A DNA stretch of 64,000 nt, taken from positions 2,098,392 to 2,162,391 of the forward strand of contig NZ_KI911783.1 in NCBI RefSeq assembly GCF_000515415.1. Reading direction: 5' to 3'. Position 1 is the stretch's first letter. Every line of letters begins with the position of its first letter. Under the pieces are notes generated by a model. That model searched no databases, was not told the origin of the DNA, and saw only the letters and a list, made by a program, of their open reading frames with translations. The position numbers were made by a program, and so were the translations under genes. The DNA comes from Bradyrhizobium sp. WSM1417 (GTDB lineage: Bacteria > Pseudomonadota > Alphaproteobacteria > Rhizobiales > Xanthobacteraceae). Shown here piece by piece: positions 45,175 through 54,690 of the stretch.

Positions 45175-46206
45175 TTAGGATTTCAGCATTGCGGCCGGCG
45201 CCTGATAGATGCCTCCTCTGACCAGCAAGGCCCAGATCGTGCGCGCAATCTTATTAGCGAGCGCGACAGATACGACCTTGACCGGCCGTCTTTGCAGCAT
45301 GGTCCGAATCCAGAGCGGGACTTTCAAGCCTCGTTTAGCAAGCTTGATGATAGAGGTCGCACCAACGATCAAGAGCGTCCGTAGTTGCCGATTTTCACGC
45401 TTTGATATCGCGCCGAGCCTTTCTTTCCCGCCGCTCGATTGTGCCCTCGGTGTTAGCCCCGTCCAAGCGGCAAAATCTCGTGCAGTCGCAAAATCGCGAG
45501 CATCCAAGACCGATGTTCGAACGGTAGCGGCGATGAGAGGACCGACACCCGGAATGCTCATCAGACGCCTTGCATCGGGGTCCTGTCTGACGGCAACCAA
45601 AATCTCTCTGTCGAGCTTCTCTATGCGGGTTGTAAGCAGCTCAATCTGTTCGGCAAATAGGATCAGGGCAATGCGGGCGGCGCCGGGGATCCTGTTGTCT
45701 TTTTCGTCCCGGAGAAGCACCAGGAGTTTTGCGATGCTTGCCATGCCCGTGCCAGCGATAATGCCCAATTCGGCCACATGAGCCCGCAGAGCATTTGCAG
45801 TCTGGCTGCGCTGCCTCATCAGCATCTCTCGCGTTCGCAAAATCATGCTGGCTGCTTGTTGTTCGGCAGTCTTCACCGGTACGAACCGCATTGTCGGGCG
45901 GGTGACCGCCTCACAAATGGCTTCAGCATCCGCCACGTCGGTCTTGTTACGTTTGACGTAAGGCTTCACGTAGGCTGGCGGCATCATGCGGACAGAGTGG
46001 CCCAGCGCCGCTATCTCGCGCGCCCAGTGATGGGCACTCGCGCAGGCCTCCATACCTACGAAGCAAGCTGGAAGGCTCCGAAAGAAGGGCAGAACCTGCG
46101 ATCGCCGCAATGTGCGACGAACCAAGACTTTCCCGTCTTCGGCGGTGCCGTGAACTCGAAAGATCGACTTGGCCAAATCCAAACCCACTGTGATAATTTT
46201 CTCCAT
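45175..46206 (-). mobile_element. IS110-family transposase
   Basis: A 343-residue IS110-type DEDD transposase. The N-terminal RuvC-like domain shows TVGLDLAKSIFRVHG with the first Asp, MEACASAHHW and KNKTD-like KRNKTDVADAEAICEA. The C-terminal transposase_20 region has LMSIPGVGPLIAATVRTSV, FAAWTGLTPRAQSSGGKERLG and the conserved Ser. The frame reads on to 46293, but ATG 46206 is the family start. It appears intact. IS110 elements lack typical terminal repeats, so I do not set outer limits; they probably extend some tens of bases past the gene. Confidence 0.9.
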
Positions 46207-46344
46207 GGAACGGTCCTTCCTTTGTGGCGCCTCTCTACGCGACCACGTTAGGCACTTTTGATGCCGGTTCGAAGGGCCGGTCCACACCATCACTTTTAAT
46301 GAAGTTCAAGCGCCAGCTCGCGTTGGTTTCACAAAGGAATCAAT

Positions 46345-47574
46345 ATGATGCAGCGAGCCCTACGTCCGTCGGTCTTGGTCCCTCGCGGATTTGACGTGGA
46401 AAGCGCCTTTTGTAGTGGCGCTACAACCGTGATCACCGTACATCCCACGAGCAGGACGAGTCTCTGTCCCGGTTGCGGGACCAGTTCAGAGAGGATTCAT
46501 AGCCGATATCAGCGGCGCCTCACCGATCTGCCGCTGGCGGGGCGGCAGGTTCGCCTGGTGGTCGTGGCGCGCTGCTTCCGCTGCGTTACTGTTTTGTGCG
46601 ATCGGCGCATTTTCACCGAGCGCTTCGATGACGGAGCTCTGGCACCGTGGGCGCGGCGAACGACCCGGCTCGATCTAATCGTCCATCACCTTGGCCTTGC
46701 TTTGGGGGGCCGCCCGGCGGCGAGTTTTGCCCGTCGACTTATGCTGCCCGTAAGCAACGACACATTGCTTCGGGTGGTTAGAAGGCGCGGGTGTCCGCCC
46801 TTTGCTCCGCCGAGCGTGATCGGAATCGACGATTGGGCCTGGCGGCGCAATCAGAGGTACGGAACGATCATCTGCGACCTCGAGCGGCGACGACCAATCA
46901 CTCTCTTACCCGACAGAGAGCCAGCCACTGCGCAGGTTTGGCTCGCGGGCCAGCCACAGATCGCTGTGGTCTCGCGCGACCGCGGCTGTGGTTACGCCCT
47001 TGCTGCGGCCAAGGCACTCCCGCACGCCACCCAGGTCGCCGACCGTTGGCACCTCATGGAGAACGCCAGCCACGACTTCCTGGATGCGGTTCGCAAATCC
47101 ATGCGCCAGGTCTGCATCGCGGTCGGCTCCGCCACTATAATCCCAGCTTGTTGACCGCCGCCGAGCGCATTCAATATGAGGGCTATCTTCGGCGAGAAGA
47201 CACCAACGCGGCAATCCTCAAACAGGCTGAGACGGGCATCTCCATAAAGGAGATCGTACGGCTCACCGGCCATAGCCGGGGCCTCATCCGCAGGGTATTG
47301 CGAGGTCAGCGATCCGACGTGTTCAGGGTCCGCGAGAGCTCGCTCGAGCACTACCTGCCGTGGCTCGACGCTCAGTGGGCTGCTGGCCATTGAAATGGCG
47401 CCGACCTTTGGCGTTGCCTCAAGGCGCAGGGATTTAGAGGCTCGCTGCGGGTCGTTACCGAATGGACGACACGCCGTCGACGTGCCGAAATGCCCGATGC
47501 TGAGAGCCTGCAGCGCATACCGTCCGCGAGAACGATCGCCCGCCTGATGACCAATGGCCGCGATACGCTATCAA
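46345..47574 (+). pseudogene. ISL3-family transposase, 5' part (interrupted)
   Basis: N-terminal and central part of an ISL3 transposase: zinc-finger region SLCPGCGTSSERIHSRYQRR, then LPLAGRQVRLVV, FTERF, and the catalytic-domain start PSVIGIDDWAWRRNQRYGTII. A frameshift near 47145 moves the frame; it continues LTAAERIQYEGYLRREDTN to WLDAQWAAGH, where an in-frame TGA at 47391 breaks it. It then reads on to ARLMTNGRDTLS, where the IS21-family element enters. The remaining C-terminus is at 50201-50532. Dead by at least two lesions besides the insertion. Confidence 0.85.
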
Positions 47575-47696
47575 ATGCGGATTCCGGGGATTGCGGCCAG
47601 AGATTCCGATTGAACGCGACCATGCATTCCGATCGAAGGCGGCCACCTGTTCCGACGAAGGCGGCCGGGGTGTCGTTGCCGGCATGAGGAGTTGGG

Positions 47697-48458
47697 TCAG
47701 GTTTTCTTCGCGGCGTCAAGATTGGCGCGTTGGGCAGTTATTTTCCGCATGCTGTCTCCTTTGAGGATGAGGCGGTGAGCGTTGTGGACGAGGCGGTCGA
47801 GGACGGCGTCGGCGATGGTCGGGTCGGCGATGATCTCATGCCAATTTTCGATCGGTACCTGGCTGGTGATGATGGTCGATCCGCGCTGGTGACGATCGTC
47901 GACGACTTCGAGGAGATCGCGACGCTGCTCGCCGGTAATCGGAGCGAGGCCCCAGTCGTCGAGGATGAGCAAATCGACCCTCGATAACGTCTTGAGAAGC
48001 CGCGCATAGCGTCCGTCGCCGCGGGCGAGCGCAAGAGCTTCGAACAGCCTTGGCAGGCGATGGTATAAGACCGATCGATTATCGCGGCATGCCTTGTGAC
48101 CGAGCGCGCAGGCGATCCAGCTCTTGCCGACGCCGGTCGGCCCGGTGATGAGCAAATTTTGCTTGCGGCCGATCCAATCGCCATCGACGAGCTTGGCAAA
48201 GAAGGCGCGGTCGATGCCGCGCGGAGCGCGCAGATCGACATCTTCGACGATTGCGGCCTGCCGTAGCGAGGCAAACTTCAGGCGTACGATGAGCCTTTTG
48301 TTCTCTCGCTCAGTTGCTTCGCGATCGATCATCAGGCCGAGGCGCTGCTCGAAGGTCAGCGCGGTGACGTCCGGTTGGCGTTGCTGATCATCGAAGGCCT
48401 TGGCCATTCCGGCGAGCCCGAGAGCGGCGAGACGTTCGTGGGTATGATTGCTGAGCAT
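47697..48458 (-). CDS. istB: IstB-like helper ATPase
   Basis: A 253-residue AAA+ ATPase that assists IstA in target selection. It begins MLSNHTHERLAALGLAGMAK and has Walker A GPTGVGKSWIACALG and Walker B LLILDDWGLAPI, then ITSQVPIENWHEII. The frame is open beyond the start to 48656, but ATG 48458 with a GGAGGCA ribosome site fits IstB length. It lies 19 bases after istA, as usual. Intact. Confidence 0.93.
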   Translation of the reverse strand: MLSNHTHERLAALGLAGMAKAFDDQQRQPDVTALTFEQRLGLMIDREATERENKRLIVRLKFASLRQAAIVEDVDLRAPRGIDRAFFAKLVDGDWIGRKQNLLITGPTGVGKSWIACALGHKACRDNRSVLYHRLPRLFEALALARGDGRYARLLKTLSRVDLLILDDWGLAPITGEQRRDLLEVVDDRHQRGSTIITSQVPIENWHEIIADPTIADAVLDRLVHNAHRLILKGDSMRKITAQRANLDAAKKT

Positions 48459-48477
48459 AATGCCTCCTTGTTGCTGG

Positions 48478-50031
48478 TCAGTGGTAGTAGTCGCGGCCAC
48501 GGATGTTACCGTGCTGGATGGGATCGGCGTCGGGGGTGGTGTCGGGAAGGAAGGACTTGTCCAGGCCGGTCTTGAGGATCGAGGCAATCGACCGATAGCT
48601 CGCTGAGCCGATGCTGATCCCGCGGCGGCAAGCGGCTTCGAGACGTTGCGTCCCATAGGTCTTTTCCAACCGCAGGATGCCGAGACAGGATCGGAAGCCC
48701 TGCTCGGGATGCGGCTTTGTCCGCATGATCGCCTCGCACAGCGCGATTGTGGACGGACCGACTTTCTCAGCGGCGGCCAGCAGACGCGCCGGCGTCCAGA
48801 AGGCGTATCGGCGATGCGCGCTCGGCATGTGCTCGGGGATCGTGGTGTGGCGGCGCTTCACCCCCGAGCGTGCATGGCTGGCGATGCGGGTGCCGCGATG
48901 GAACACCTCGATGGTGGCTTCGGTGGCCCGAACCTCGACAACCTGGCGGATCATGCGGGATGGCACCGAGTAGAAGTGTCCCTGAACTTCGACATGGTAA
49001 TCCGGCGCCACACGGGCACGACGCCATTCGGCGTACTGATAGGCCTCGGCCGGCAGCGGCATCAGGGCCGGACGATCGATGGTGTCGAAGAACTCGCGGC
49101 GGCTGGCACCGAGCTTGCGCATCAGGCGGGCGTTGAGTTGGTCGACCAGGATGCGGATCGCAACATTCAACTCGGCGAGCGAGAAGAAGCGCCGGTTGCG
49201 CAGCCGCGCCAAAATCCATCGCTGGACGATAAGAACCGCCGCCTCCACCTTGGCCTTGTCGCGCGGCTTGCGGGGCCGCGCCGGCATAATGGTGGTGCCG
49301 TAATGGGCGGCAAGATCTTGGTAGGTCCGGTTGACGCCTGGCTCGTAGCGGCTCACCACCGTCACCCCGGCCTTCAGATTGTCGCAGACGAGCGCCTTCG
49401 GCACCCCGCCCAGGAAGGTGAGCGCATCCACATGGGCGCCGATCCAGTCGGGCAGCGCCTCGCTGAACCGGGCTTGGGCAAAGGTGTAATTCGACGCTCC
49501 CATGACCGCGACGAAGATCTTGGCGGCGCGCACCTCCCCGGTGAGCCCGTCGAACACCGGCATGGTATCGCCGGCGAAGTCCACGAACAGCTTTTCGCCG
49601 GCCGCGTGGGTCTGCCGCATGGTCGCCGTGATGCCGTGGCGCCATTCGACGTAGAGGTCGCAGAACCGGCTGTAGCCGTAGCCGTCGGGATGATGGCCGC
49701 GGTATTCCTCCCACAGCAGTGCCAGCGTTACGCTGCGGCGGCGCAACTCGGCATGGACATGCCCCCAATCCGGAAGCGGCTTCGATCGTGGCGGGTTGTA
49801 GCCGGCCGGCGCAAACAGCTTGCGCTCCAGGGCTGTGTCGTCGAGCTCCTCCGGGATCGGCCAGGTGATGCCGATCACCGCGGCCCGGCGGACATACTCC
49901 GCGATCGCCGTGCGACCGATCCCGACCGATCGGGAGATCACCCGATCGCTCACCCCACAGGCATACTTCAGGCGTAGAACTTCTCGAATCTTCCGCATCG
50001 GCAATCTCTCGGCGAGCATCGGACCTCCCAT
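48478..50031 (-). CDS. istA: IstA-type transposase
   Basis: A 517-residue IS21-family DDE transposase: N-terminal helix-turn-helix (KIREVLRLKYACGVSDRVISRSVG), then the rve integrase core with LFVDFAGDTMPVF, ALVCDNLKAGV and a later catalytic Glu near KAKVEAAVLIVQRWI. The C-terminus contains HFYSVPSRMIRQVVEVRAT. A shorter start at the Met before RKIREV is possible. Intact, so the element is probably a recent arrival. Confidence 0.92.
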   Translation of the reverse strand: MGGPMLAERLPMRKIREVLRLKYACGVSDRVISRSVGIGRTAIAEYVRRAAVIGITWPIPEELDDTALERKLFAPAGYNPPRSKPLPDWGHVHAELRRRSVTLALLWEEYRGHHPDGYGYSRFCDLYVEWRHGITATMRQTHAAGEKLFVDFAGDTMPVFDGLTGEVRAAKIFVAVMGASNYTFAQARFSEALPDWIGAHVDALTFLGGVPKALVCDNLKAGVTVVSRYEPGVNRTYQDLAAHYGTTIMPARPRKPRDKAKVEAAVLIVQRWILARLRNRRFFSLAELNVAIRILVDQLNARLMRKLGASRREFFDTIDRPALMPLPAEAYQYAEWRRARVAPDYHVEVQGHFYSVPSRMIRQVVEVRATEATIEVFHRGTRIASHARSGVKRRHTTIPEHMPSAHRRYAFWTPARLLAAAEKVGPSTIALCEAIMRTKPHPEQGFRSCLGILRLEKTYGTQRLEAACRRGISIGSASYRSIASILKTGLDKSFLPDTTPDADPIQHGNIRGRDYYH

Positions 50032-50200
50032 TGCGTCAACCGCAAAAGGGACCTTGCCCCGTTCAGATTGCCGACAACGCCCCCCGTCTCACCCTATCAA
50101 CAGGGTGGCCGCATTCGTTCGGATCGAATGGCCGCTTTCGATCGGAATCGGTGGCCGCCTTCCGTCGGAATCGGTGGCCGCTTTGCCCCGGATTCCGCAT

Positions 50201-50532
50201 TCAAAGTCAGAAACCGTCACCATTGCGGCGATCGAGCAAGGCGTTCCTCTTTTGGTGGAAGCTCGAGAGATCATAGCCGCTTTCCATGCGATGATCCGCA
50301 AGAAGGCTCACGTAGAGCTTGAACCATGGTTGGAACGAGGCGCGCAAGCCTCGTCATGTCTTTCGCCAATGGCGTCATCAAGGACAAGGCCGCTGTCAGC
50401 GCAGCGATCGCGACGTCATGGTCCAACGGACAGACCGAGGGCCAGATCACCAAGCTCAAACTGGTCAAACGCCAAATGTACGGACGCGCCAAGCTCGACT
50501 TGCTACAGGCTCGGCTAATCGGCGCCACGTGA
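50201..50532 (+). pseudogene. ISL3-family transposase, 3' part
   Basis: C-terminal remainder of the transposase at 46345-47574, displaced by the IS21 element. It reads SKSETVTIAAIEQGVPLLVEAREIIAAFHAM and KAHVELEPWLERG, then, after a one-frame shift, FANGVIKDKAAVSAAIATSWSNGQTEGQ and LLQARLIGAT up to the stop. These are typical ISL3 C-terminal sequences. Just after, CAAAAATGCGTCAGAGCC at about 50547 could be the right terminal repeat; no matching left copy was seen. Confidence 0.82.
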
Positions 50533-50672
50533 CCAGTGCTGCACCAAAAATGCGTCAGAGCCCCTTTTGGATGCCGATAGGGGGGCCCGGTCGAACGCCG
50601 ATTGACAACTTTTGAGGCGTCTGGACCGAACTACCGCCAAAAAGTGCACAGCGGGCAGAAGCCCACGCGAGA

Positions 50673-51149
50673 TCAATCGTCTGTTGGAGTTTCAATGGGC
50701 ATGGCAAAGCCCGCCTTTACGCGGTCCATGATAACCATCGTTTTGACCGCCTTGATATCCGGGTTCTCGTAGAAGAAATGTCGCGTAAACTGCTCATAGT
50801 CTTCCATACTCCGCGCAGTTATGTAGAGCACGAAGTCGGCGTCGCCGGTGACATAAAATCCATTGACGACTTCCGCTGAGGCTTTGATCGCCTTCTTGAA
50901 CCTGTCGACAATATCTGAACGCTCCCGCTCCAACGTTACTAGCACGAGCATTTGAATCGGGTTTCCTACCGCCTTGGGTGAAACGATGGAGACATCCGCT
51001 TCGATGATGCCTTCCGCACGAAGCCTCTTCAGTCGTCGTTGACACGCCGTCGCTGAAAGTCCTGCTAGTTCCCCGATTACGTCAGTAGTTAAGCGGTTGT
51101 TCTTTTGCACGATTTCGAGGATGCGGGCGTCTATTCGATCGTATTGCAT
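50673..51149 (-). CDS. Lrp/AsnC-family regulator, copy 2
   Basis: A 158-residue Lrp/AsnC protein, about 18 residues different from copy 3 by eye count. HTH: RIDARILEIVQKNNRLT and GLSATACQRRLKRLRAEGII; RAM domain: MLVLVTLERE and GFYVTGDADFVLYI. It is divergent from the FAD oxidoreductase with a 142-base gap that contains the shared motif. It probably regulates that gene in response to an amino acid or amine-derived ligand. Confidence 0.92.
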   Translation of the reverse strand: MQYDRIDARILEIVQKNNRLTTDVIGELAGLSATACQRRLKRLRAEGIIEADVSIVSPKAVGNPIQMLVLVTLERERSDIVDRFKKAIKASAEVVNGFYVTGDADFVLYITARSMEDYEQFTRHFFYENPDIKAVKTMVIMDRVKAGFAMPIETPTDD

Positions 51150-51222
51150 GTCGGCTCAGGCCTCAGGTGAATTTCACCGCGGTATGTCTGCATGATGCAG
51201 GAAATGGTCCAAACGGCAAGAA

Positions 51223-51262
51223 AGTGCGACGCAAAAAGTCCAACAAACGCATTATTCTGAAT
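51223..51262. promoter_or_regulatory. Conserved motif upstream of lrp copy 2
   Basis: AGTGCGACGCAAA, a middle stretch with CAACAAACGC, then ATTATTCTGAAT. It corresponds to the sites at 31870 and 54210, and lies 74 bases from the lrp start and 30 bases from the FAD oxidoreductase ATG. Confidence 0.55.
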
Positions 51263-51291
51263 GTAAATGCAATTTCAATAGGCTCTGGAGA

Positions 51292-52683
51292 ATGGACAAT
51301 TTTTGGTTAAAACAGGCGTTCGACCGGTTAGGGACGCCTCGAGTGCAGTCCTTATCGGCACACGTCACGGCCGACGTGACGATCGTCGGCGGCGGTTATC
51401 TGGGTCTCTGGACGGCAATCCGGATCAAAGAGCGGTCGCCCTCGTTAAAAGTCGCGGTAGTGGAGAGAGACCTGTGCGGGTCGGGCGCCAGCGGCCGCAA
51501 TGGCGGATTTGTCACCAGCTTCTGGGCTAAGTATCTCTCGTTGCACAAGCTTTGCGGTACAGCTGAAGCAACCCGGATTGCGAAAAGCTCAGCGGAAGCA
51601 GTATTGGAAATTGGAGCTTTCTGTCGGGATAATGGCGTAAATGCAGATTTCCGAGCCGATGGTTGGCTTTGGACCGCTACTTCCCCTCCGCAAATTGGCT
51701 GCTGGAACGTCCTGATCGATGAACTAGGCAAACACAACGTGCGGCCCTTCGAGGTGGTCGACAACGCGGATGTGGCGCGGCTAAGCGGCACTAGTCGCAA
51801 TTTGGCTGGCGTGTTCGAACCAGATGCCGCCACAGTGCAGCCAGCCATCCTTGCCTTCGGCCTTCGACGGCACGCTCAGAAGCTGGGTGTGACAATCTAC
51901 GAGCATTCACCCATGGTGAGATTGGAACGGACCAAAACACCAAAGGTGATCACGCACCAAGGCTCAATTGCAAGCAAGAAAGTCATTCTTGCCATGAACG
52001 CCTGGGGAGCGAAGTTCTCTTATCTTCGGCGTAAGGTGGCGATCGTTTCCAGTGACATGATCGCGACAACGGCTAACCCCGGCAAGCTGAGAGAGATTGG
52101 ATTCGAAAACGGTATGGCAATATGTGATTCTCGCATGTTCCTGAACTATTATCGGAACACGCCTGATGGTCGTATCGTTTTCGGCAAATCGCTAGGACAC
52201 TTCGCATTTGCAGGACAGGTCGCCAACTACTATGAGGGGCCGTCGCATAGGGCTGGCGAAGTCGAGGAAAGCTTCCGCAAGCTTTACCCGATGCTTGATG
52301 ACATGGATATCGAATCGTCCTGGACTGGCCCGATTGATCGGTCCGTCGACGGACTGCCATTCTTCGGCCGTCTAGACAATCACCCCGACATTCTTTTCGG
52401 GATTGGCTTTTCTGGGCAGGGGGTCGGGCCCACTGTTCTGGGTGGAAAAATACTTGCGTCGCTCGCGCTTGACCAAAACGACCACTGGTCCAACTGCGGA
52501 TTGGTTCGTGAGCGCGTAGACAATTTCCCGATCGAGCCCTTCCGATATGTTGGCTCCGTTCTTGTCCGCGAAGCGTTGCGTCGCAAAGAGGGCCTGGAAG
52601 ATCATTCCCGGCGCCCCGATCCGCTTACTCTTGCGATCTCGAACCTTGCTCCCGTCGGCTATGTGCCATCGAAGCGTGACTGA
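51292..52683 (+). CDS. FAD-dependent amine oxidoreductase (PuuB-like)
   Basis: A 463-residue DAO-fold flavoprotein similar in plan to gamma-glutamylputrescine oxidase and related amine oxidases. The FAD motif is DVTIVGGGYLGLWTAIRI near residue 28, followed by VVERDLCGSGASGRNGGFV, typical of the PuuB-like group. Near the C-terminus PIDRSVDGLPFFGRLD and GIGFSGQGVGPTVLGG complete the FAD site. The likely reaction is oxidative deamination of an amine or amino acid; the substrate is open. It is transcribed away from lrp copy 2 and followed 26 bases on by a cupin gene. Confidence 0.85.
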   Translation: MDNFWLKQAFDRLGTPRVQSLSAHVTADVTIVGGGYLGLWTAIRIKERSPSLKVAVVERDLCGSGASGRNGGFVTSFWAKYLSLHKLCGTAEATRIAKSSAEAVLEIGAFCRDNGVNADFRADGWLWTATSPPQIGCWNVLIDELGKHNVRPFEVVDNADVARLSGTSRNLAGVFEPDAATVQPAILAFGLRRHAQKLGVTIYEHSPMVRLERTKTPKVITHQGSIASKKVILAMNAWGAKFSYLRRKVAIVSSDMIATTANPGKLREIGFENGMAICDSRMFLNYYRNTPDGRIVFGKSLGHFAFAGQVANYYEGPSHRAGEVEESFRKLYPMLDDMDIESSWTGPIDRSVDGLPFFGRLDNHPDILFGIGFSGQGVGPTVLGGKILASLALDQNDHWSNCGLVRERVDNFPIEPFRYVGSVLVREALRRKEGLEDHSRRPDPLTLAISNLAPVGYVPSKRD

Positions 52684-52709
52684 AATTAAGATACGAACAG
52701 GAACCAATC

Positions 52710-53084
52710 ATGACCCCAGTTGTCCTCAAAGCGTCCGCGAATCTTCCCACCAATGAGCTCGATAGCATCAGCCCGGTTGCCCGGCCGATCGGCGAGCCAG
52801 TCTCCATTATGCGCAGTAAAGTCGCGTTCAAGTCTTCGAGCGACTCAACCAGTGCCGGCGTTTGGGAATGCTCGCCTGGAAAATGGCGCCGTCAGGTCGC
52901 TGAGGCGGAATTCTCAACGTTTCTGTCAGGACGCTGTACGTTCACGCCGGACTGCGGGCCAACGATTGTCCTCGAAGCCGGCGATTCCATATATTTTCAC
53001 CCGAATACCAACGGTGAATGGAAAATCATTGAAACGGTTCGGAAGGCCTTTGTCATTCTTCCAACAGCACATCAGCCGGTGTGA
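52710..53084 (+). CDS. Cupin-domain protein
   Basis: A 124-residue single-cupin protein of the DUF861 type. The barrel is suggested by GVWECSPGKWRRQVAEAEFSTFLSG, CTFTPDCGPTIVLEAGDSIYFHP and GEWKIIETVRKAFVI. The usual metal-binding His residues are mostly absent from the first motif, so it may be non-metal. Such cupins are often next to PuuB-like oxidases; function is unproven. Confidence 0.78.
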   Translation: MTPVVLKASANLPTNELDSISPVARPIGEPVSIMRSKVAFKSSSDSTSAGVWECSPGKWRRQVAEAEFSTFLSGRCTFTPDCGPTIVLEAGDSIYFHPNTNGEWKIIETVRKAFVILPTAHQPV

Positions 53085-53673
53085 TCGCTCACTGGACGAA
53101 GAGCTAGAATCCACGTCGGGATCGTGCGCCCTTCGCTTAGTCGCTTCCATAAGAGTTCGGCTGCGTCTCGAATCAAACAGGTGACCGGCTTCTCTAACCG
53201 ACACCTGTTCACCAACAGAGTGCATGAAAAGTTCCGATTGCGCGCACGGTATGAGCGCTATAGTAGGCGGCGCTCGGCACATCCGCTTTACCTAAGCCTC
53301 GATCTCGCGGCGCATGCTGTCCATTGTTGGTCTCCGCTTGGGCGTCTAGTCGCAACGCGTCGTGCGTAAGCTTGAGACCTCTCCGTGCTCCCGGCGTATT
53401 CGAGTTACGGGTCTCGGTCACCAGCATTATGCAATGCACGTGGCCACGGACACTACCCTCCGTTAGTTAGCATTCAGCTCCCGGGCAGAGCCTACTGTCG
53501 AGACAGACTACCGTTTGGGGCTTGAGGTCGAATACCCATTCGTGACCGAACCGCCGCCAGCCCGCCCGCAGCTGTAAAATAGACGTTCGAGCGCTTCAAG
53601 TTTAGTCAATCTCTTACGAGGGACTGACGAAAAAAGCGTGTAGACGCGCGGATTTGCAAGCTGAAATTTCACA
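53085..53673. other. Region with no recognised gene
   Basis: About 590 bases between the cupin gene and the 3' end of lrp copy 3. Frames are short on both strands. No terminator hairpin with a T-run and no gene remnant was recognised. Confidence 0.35.
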
Positions 53674-54150
53674 CTAATCTTCTGATGGAGCCTCAATGGG
53701 GACGGCAAACCCTGCCTTGACGCGGTCCATAATGACCATCGTTTTGATTCCCTTAATATCTGAGTTCTCATAGAAGAACCGGCGGGTGAACTGTTCATAG
53801 TCTTCCATACTACGCGCAGTGATGTAGAGGACGAAGTCAGCGTCCCCTGTAACGTAAAATCCATTCACGACTTCAACTGATGATTTGATCGCCTTCTTGA
53901 ACTTGTCGATGATATCTGAACGCTCGCGCTCGAGACTCACCAGCACGAGCATTTGAATAGGCCGTCCGACTGCCTTGGGCGAAACGATGGAAACATCAGC
54001 CTCGATGATGCCTTCCGAACGGAGCCTCTTCAATCTTCGTTGACACGCGGTAGCGGAAAGCCCAGCCAACTCACCGATCACCTCAGAAGTTAAGCGGTTG
54101 TTCTTTTGCACAATCTCAAGGATCCGGGCGTCAATTCGATCGTATTCCAT
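53674..54150 (-). CDS. Lrp/AsnC-family regulator, copy 3
   Basis: A 158-residue Lrp/AsnC protein with the same domains as copies 1 and 2 (RIDARILEIVQKNNRLT; GLSATACQRRLKRLRSEGII; GFYVTGDADFVLYI). The frame is open to 54225, but ATG 54150 matches the other copies' starts. Unlike them it has no intact divergent gene: only a short frame ending at 54530 is present. It may therefore act on targets elsewhere or be left over from a duplication. Confidence 0.91.
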   Translation of the reverse strand: MEYDRIDARILEIVQKNNRLTSEVIGELAGLSATACQRRLKRLRSEGIIEADVSIVSPKAVGRPIQMLVLVSLERERSDIIDKFKKAIKSSVEVVNGFYVTGDADFVLYITARSMEDYEQFTRRFFYENSDIKGIKTMVIMDRVKAGFAVPIEAPSED

Positions 54151-54209
54151 ATCCGCTCCAGAGTTCAGGTCTATTTCGCCGCAATATGCCCGCCCGATGC
54201 AGGCAATAA

Positions 54210-54249
54210 AGTGCAGCGCAAACATCTGTGTGATAGCAGTATCCTGAAT
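54210..54249. promoter_or_regulatory. Conserved motif upstream of lrp copy 3
   Basis: AGTGCAGCGCAAA, a middle stretch, then CAGTATCCTGAAT, matching the sites at 31870 and 51223. It is 60 bases from the lrp start. A preceding GATGCAGG is also shared with copy 2. Confidence 0.52.
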
Positions 54250-54301
54250 AGGCGAGCAATTTCAACCAACCGCATGCGCTTTCAAATCGACTTTTAAGTC
54301 G

Positions 54302-54530
54302 GTCATTCCAGACGCTGGCACTGCTCGGTGCTGCTACGTACGTGCAAGATGTTCTGCGGCGCGAAGGAAAGGCAGCTGAGGCGGCGCTCGTCATCGGCAA
54401 CTCGACTTCAAAGACGAAAGAAATCTGGTCTTCAACGCCTCAGGATCAGCCTGCCAACGAAATGGCCAACGTTTTGGACGTCAGCGGGGCGGTGGCTGCC
54501 GGTGTTGCGCTCGCTGCGTACTGCGCCTAA
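54302..54530 (+). pseudogene. Possible remnant of the gene once divergent from lrp copy 3
   Basis: A frame open from upstream contains ALLGAATYVQDVLRREGKA and ends VSGAVAAGVALAAYC before a TAA at 54528-54530. The amino-acid composition is protein-like, but I recognise no family, and the unit is too short for an enzyme. Position suggests the stub of a gene that lrp copy 3 once regulated. Confidence 0.35.
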
Positions 54531-54690
54531 CGACCGAAATTCTCACGTTGTCGTCACTCTGCGTTGATAAGATTTTGGAAATCCTTCCTGCCGGCCCTCG
54601 CCCAGCACCGCAACTATACGGCTTCAGGTCATGAGCCATTGGAGTGACAAGTGGGTTGAACGACTGTCCACGGGAGCGCGAATGTCCGCT

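Larger units (their letters stand above)
47576..50200. mobile_element. IS21-family insertion sequence (istA/istB)
   Basis: Complete element of about 2.6 kb. The ends are inverted copies: TGCGGATTCCGGGG at the left and the complement of TGCGGAATCCGGGG at the right. Behind them are several spaced repeats built on ATTCCGATCGAA-GCGGCCA, as in IS21 termini. TCAAA flanks both sides (47571-47575 and 50201-50205), so the target duplication is TCAA or TCAAA. Removing the element and one repeat restores the reading frame of the ISL3 transposase (DTLSKSETVTIAAIE), which proves the insertion point. Exact ends may shift by one base. Confidence 0.88.

Noticed and set aside
48646..49977. 443-codon plus-strand frame opposite istA
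   Set aside because: Antisense shadow of the transposase gene; rich in Arg, Gly and His with no family match.
54305..54322. TGGCACTGCTCGGTGCT as a sigma-54 promoter
   Set aside because: The spacer is one base too long, which normally abolishes sigma-54 recognition, and no intact gene follows.
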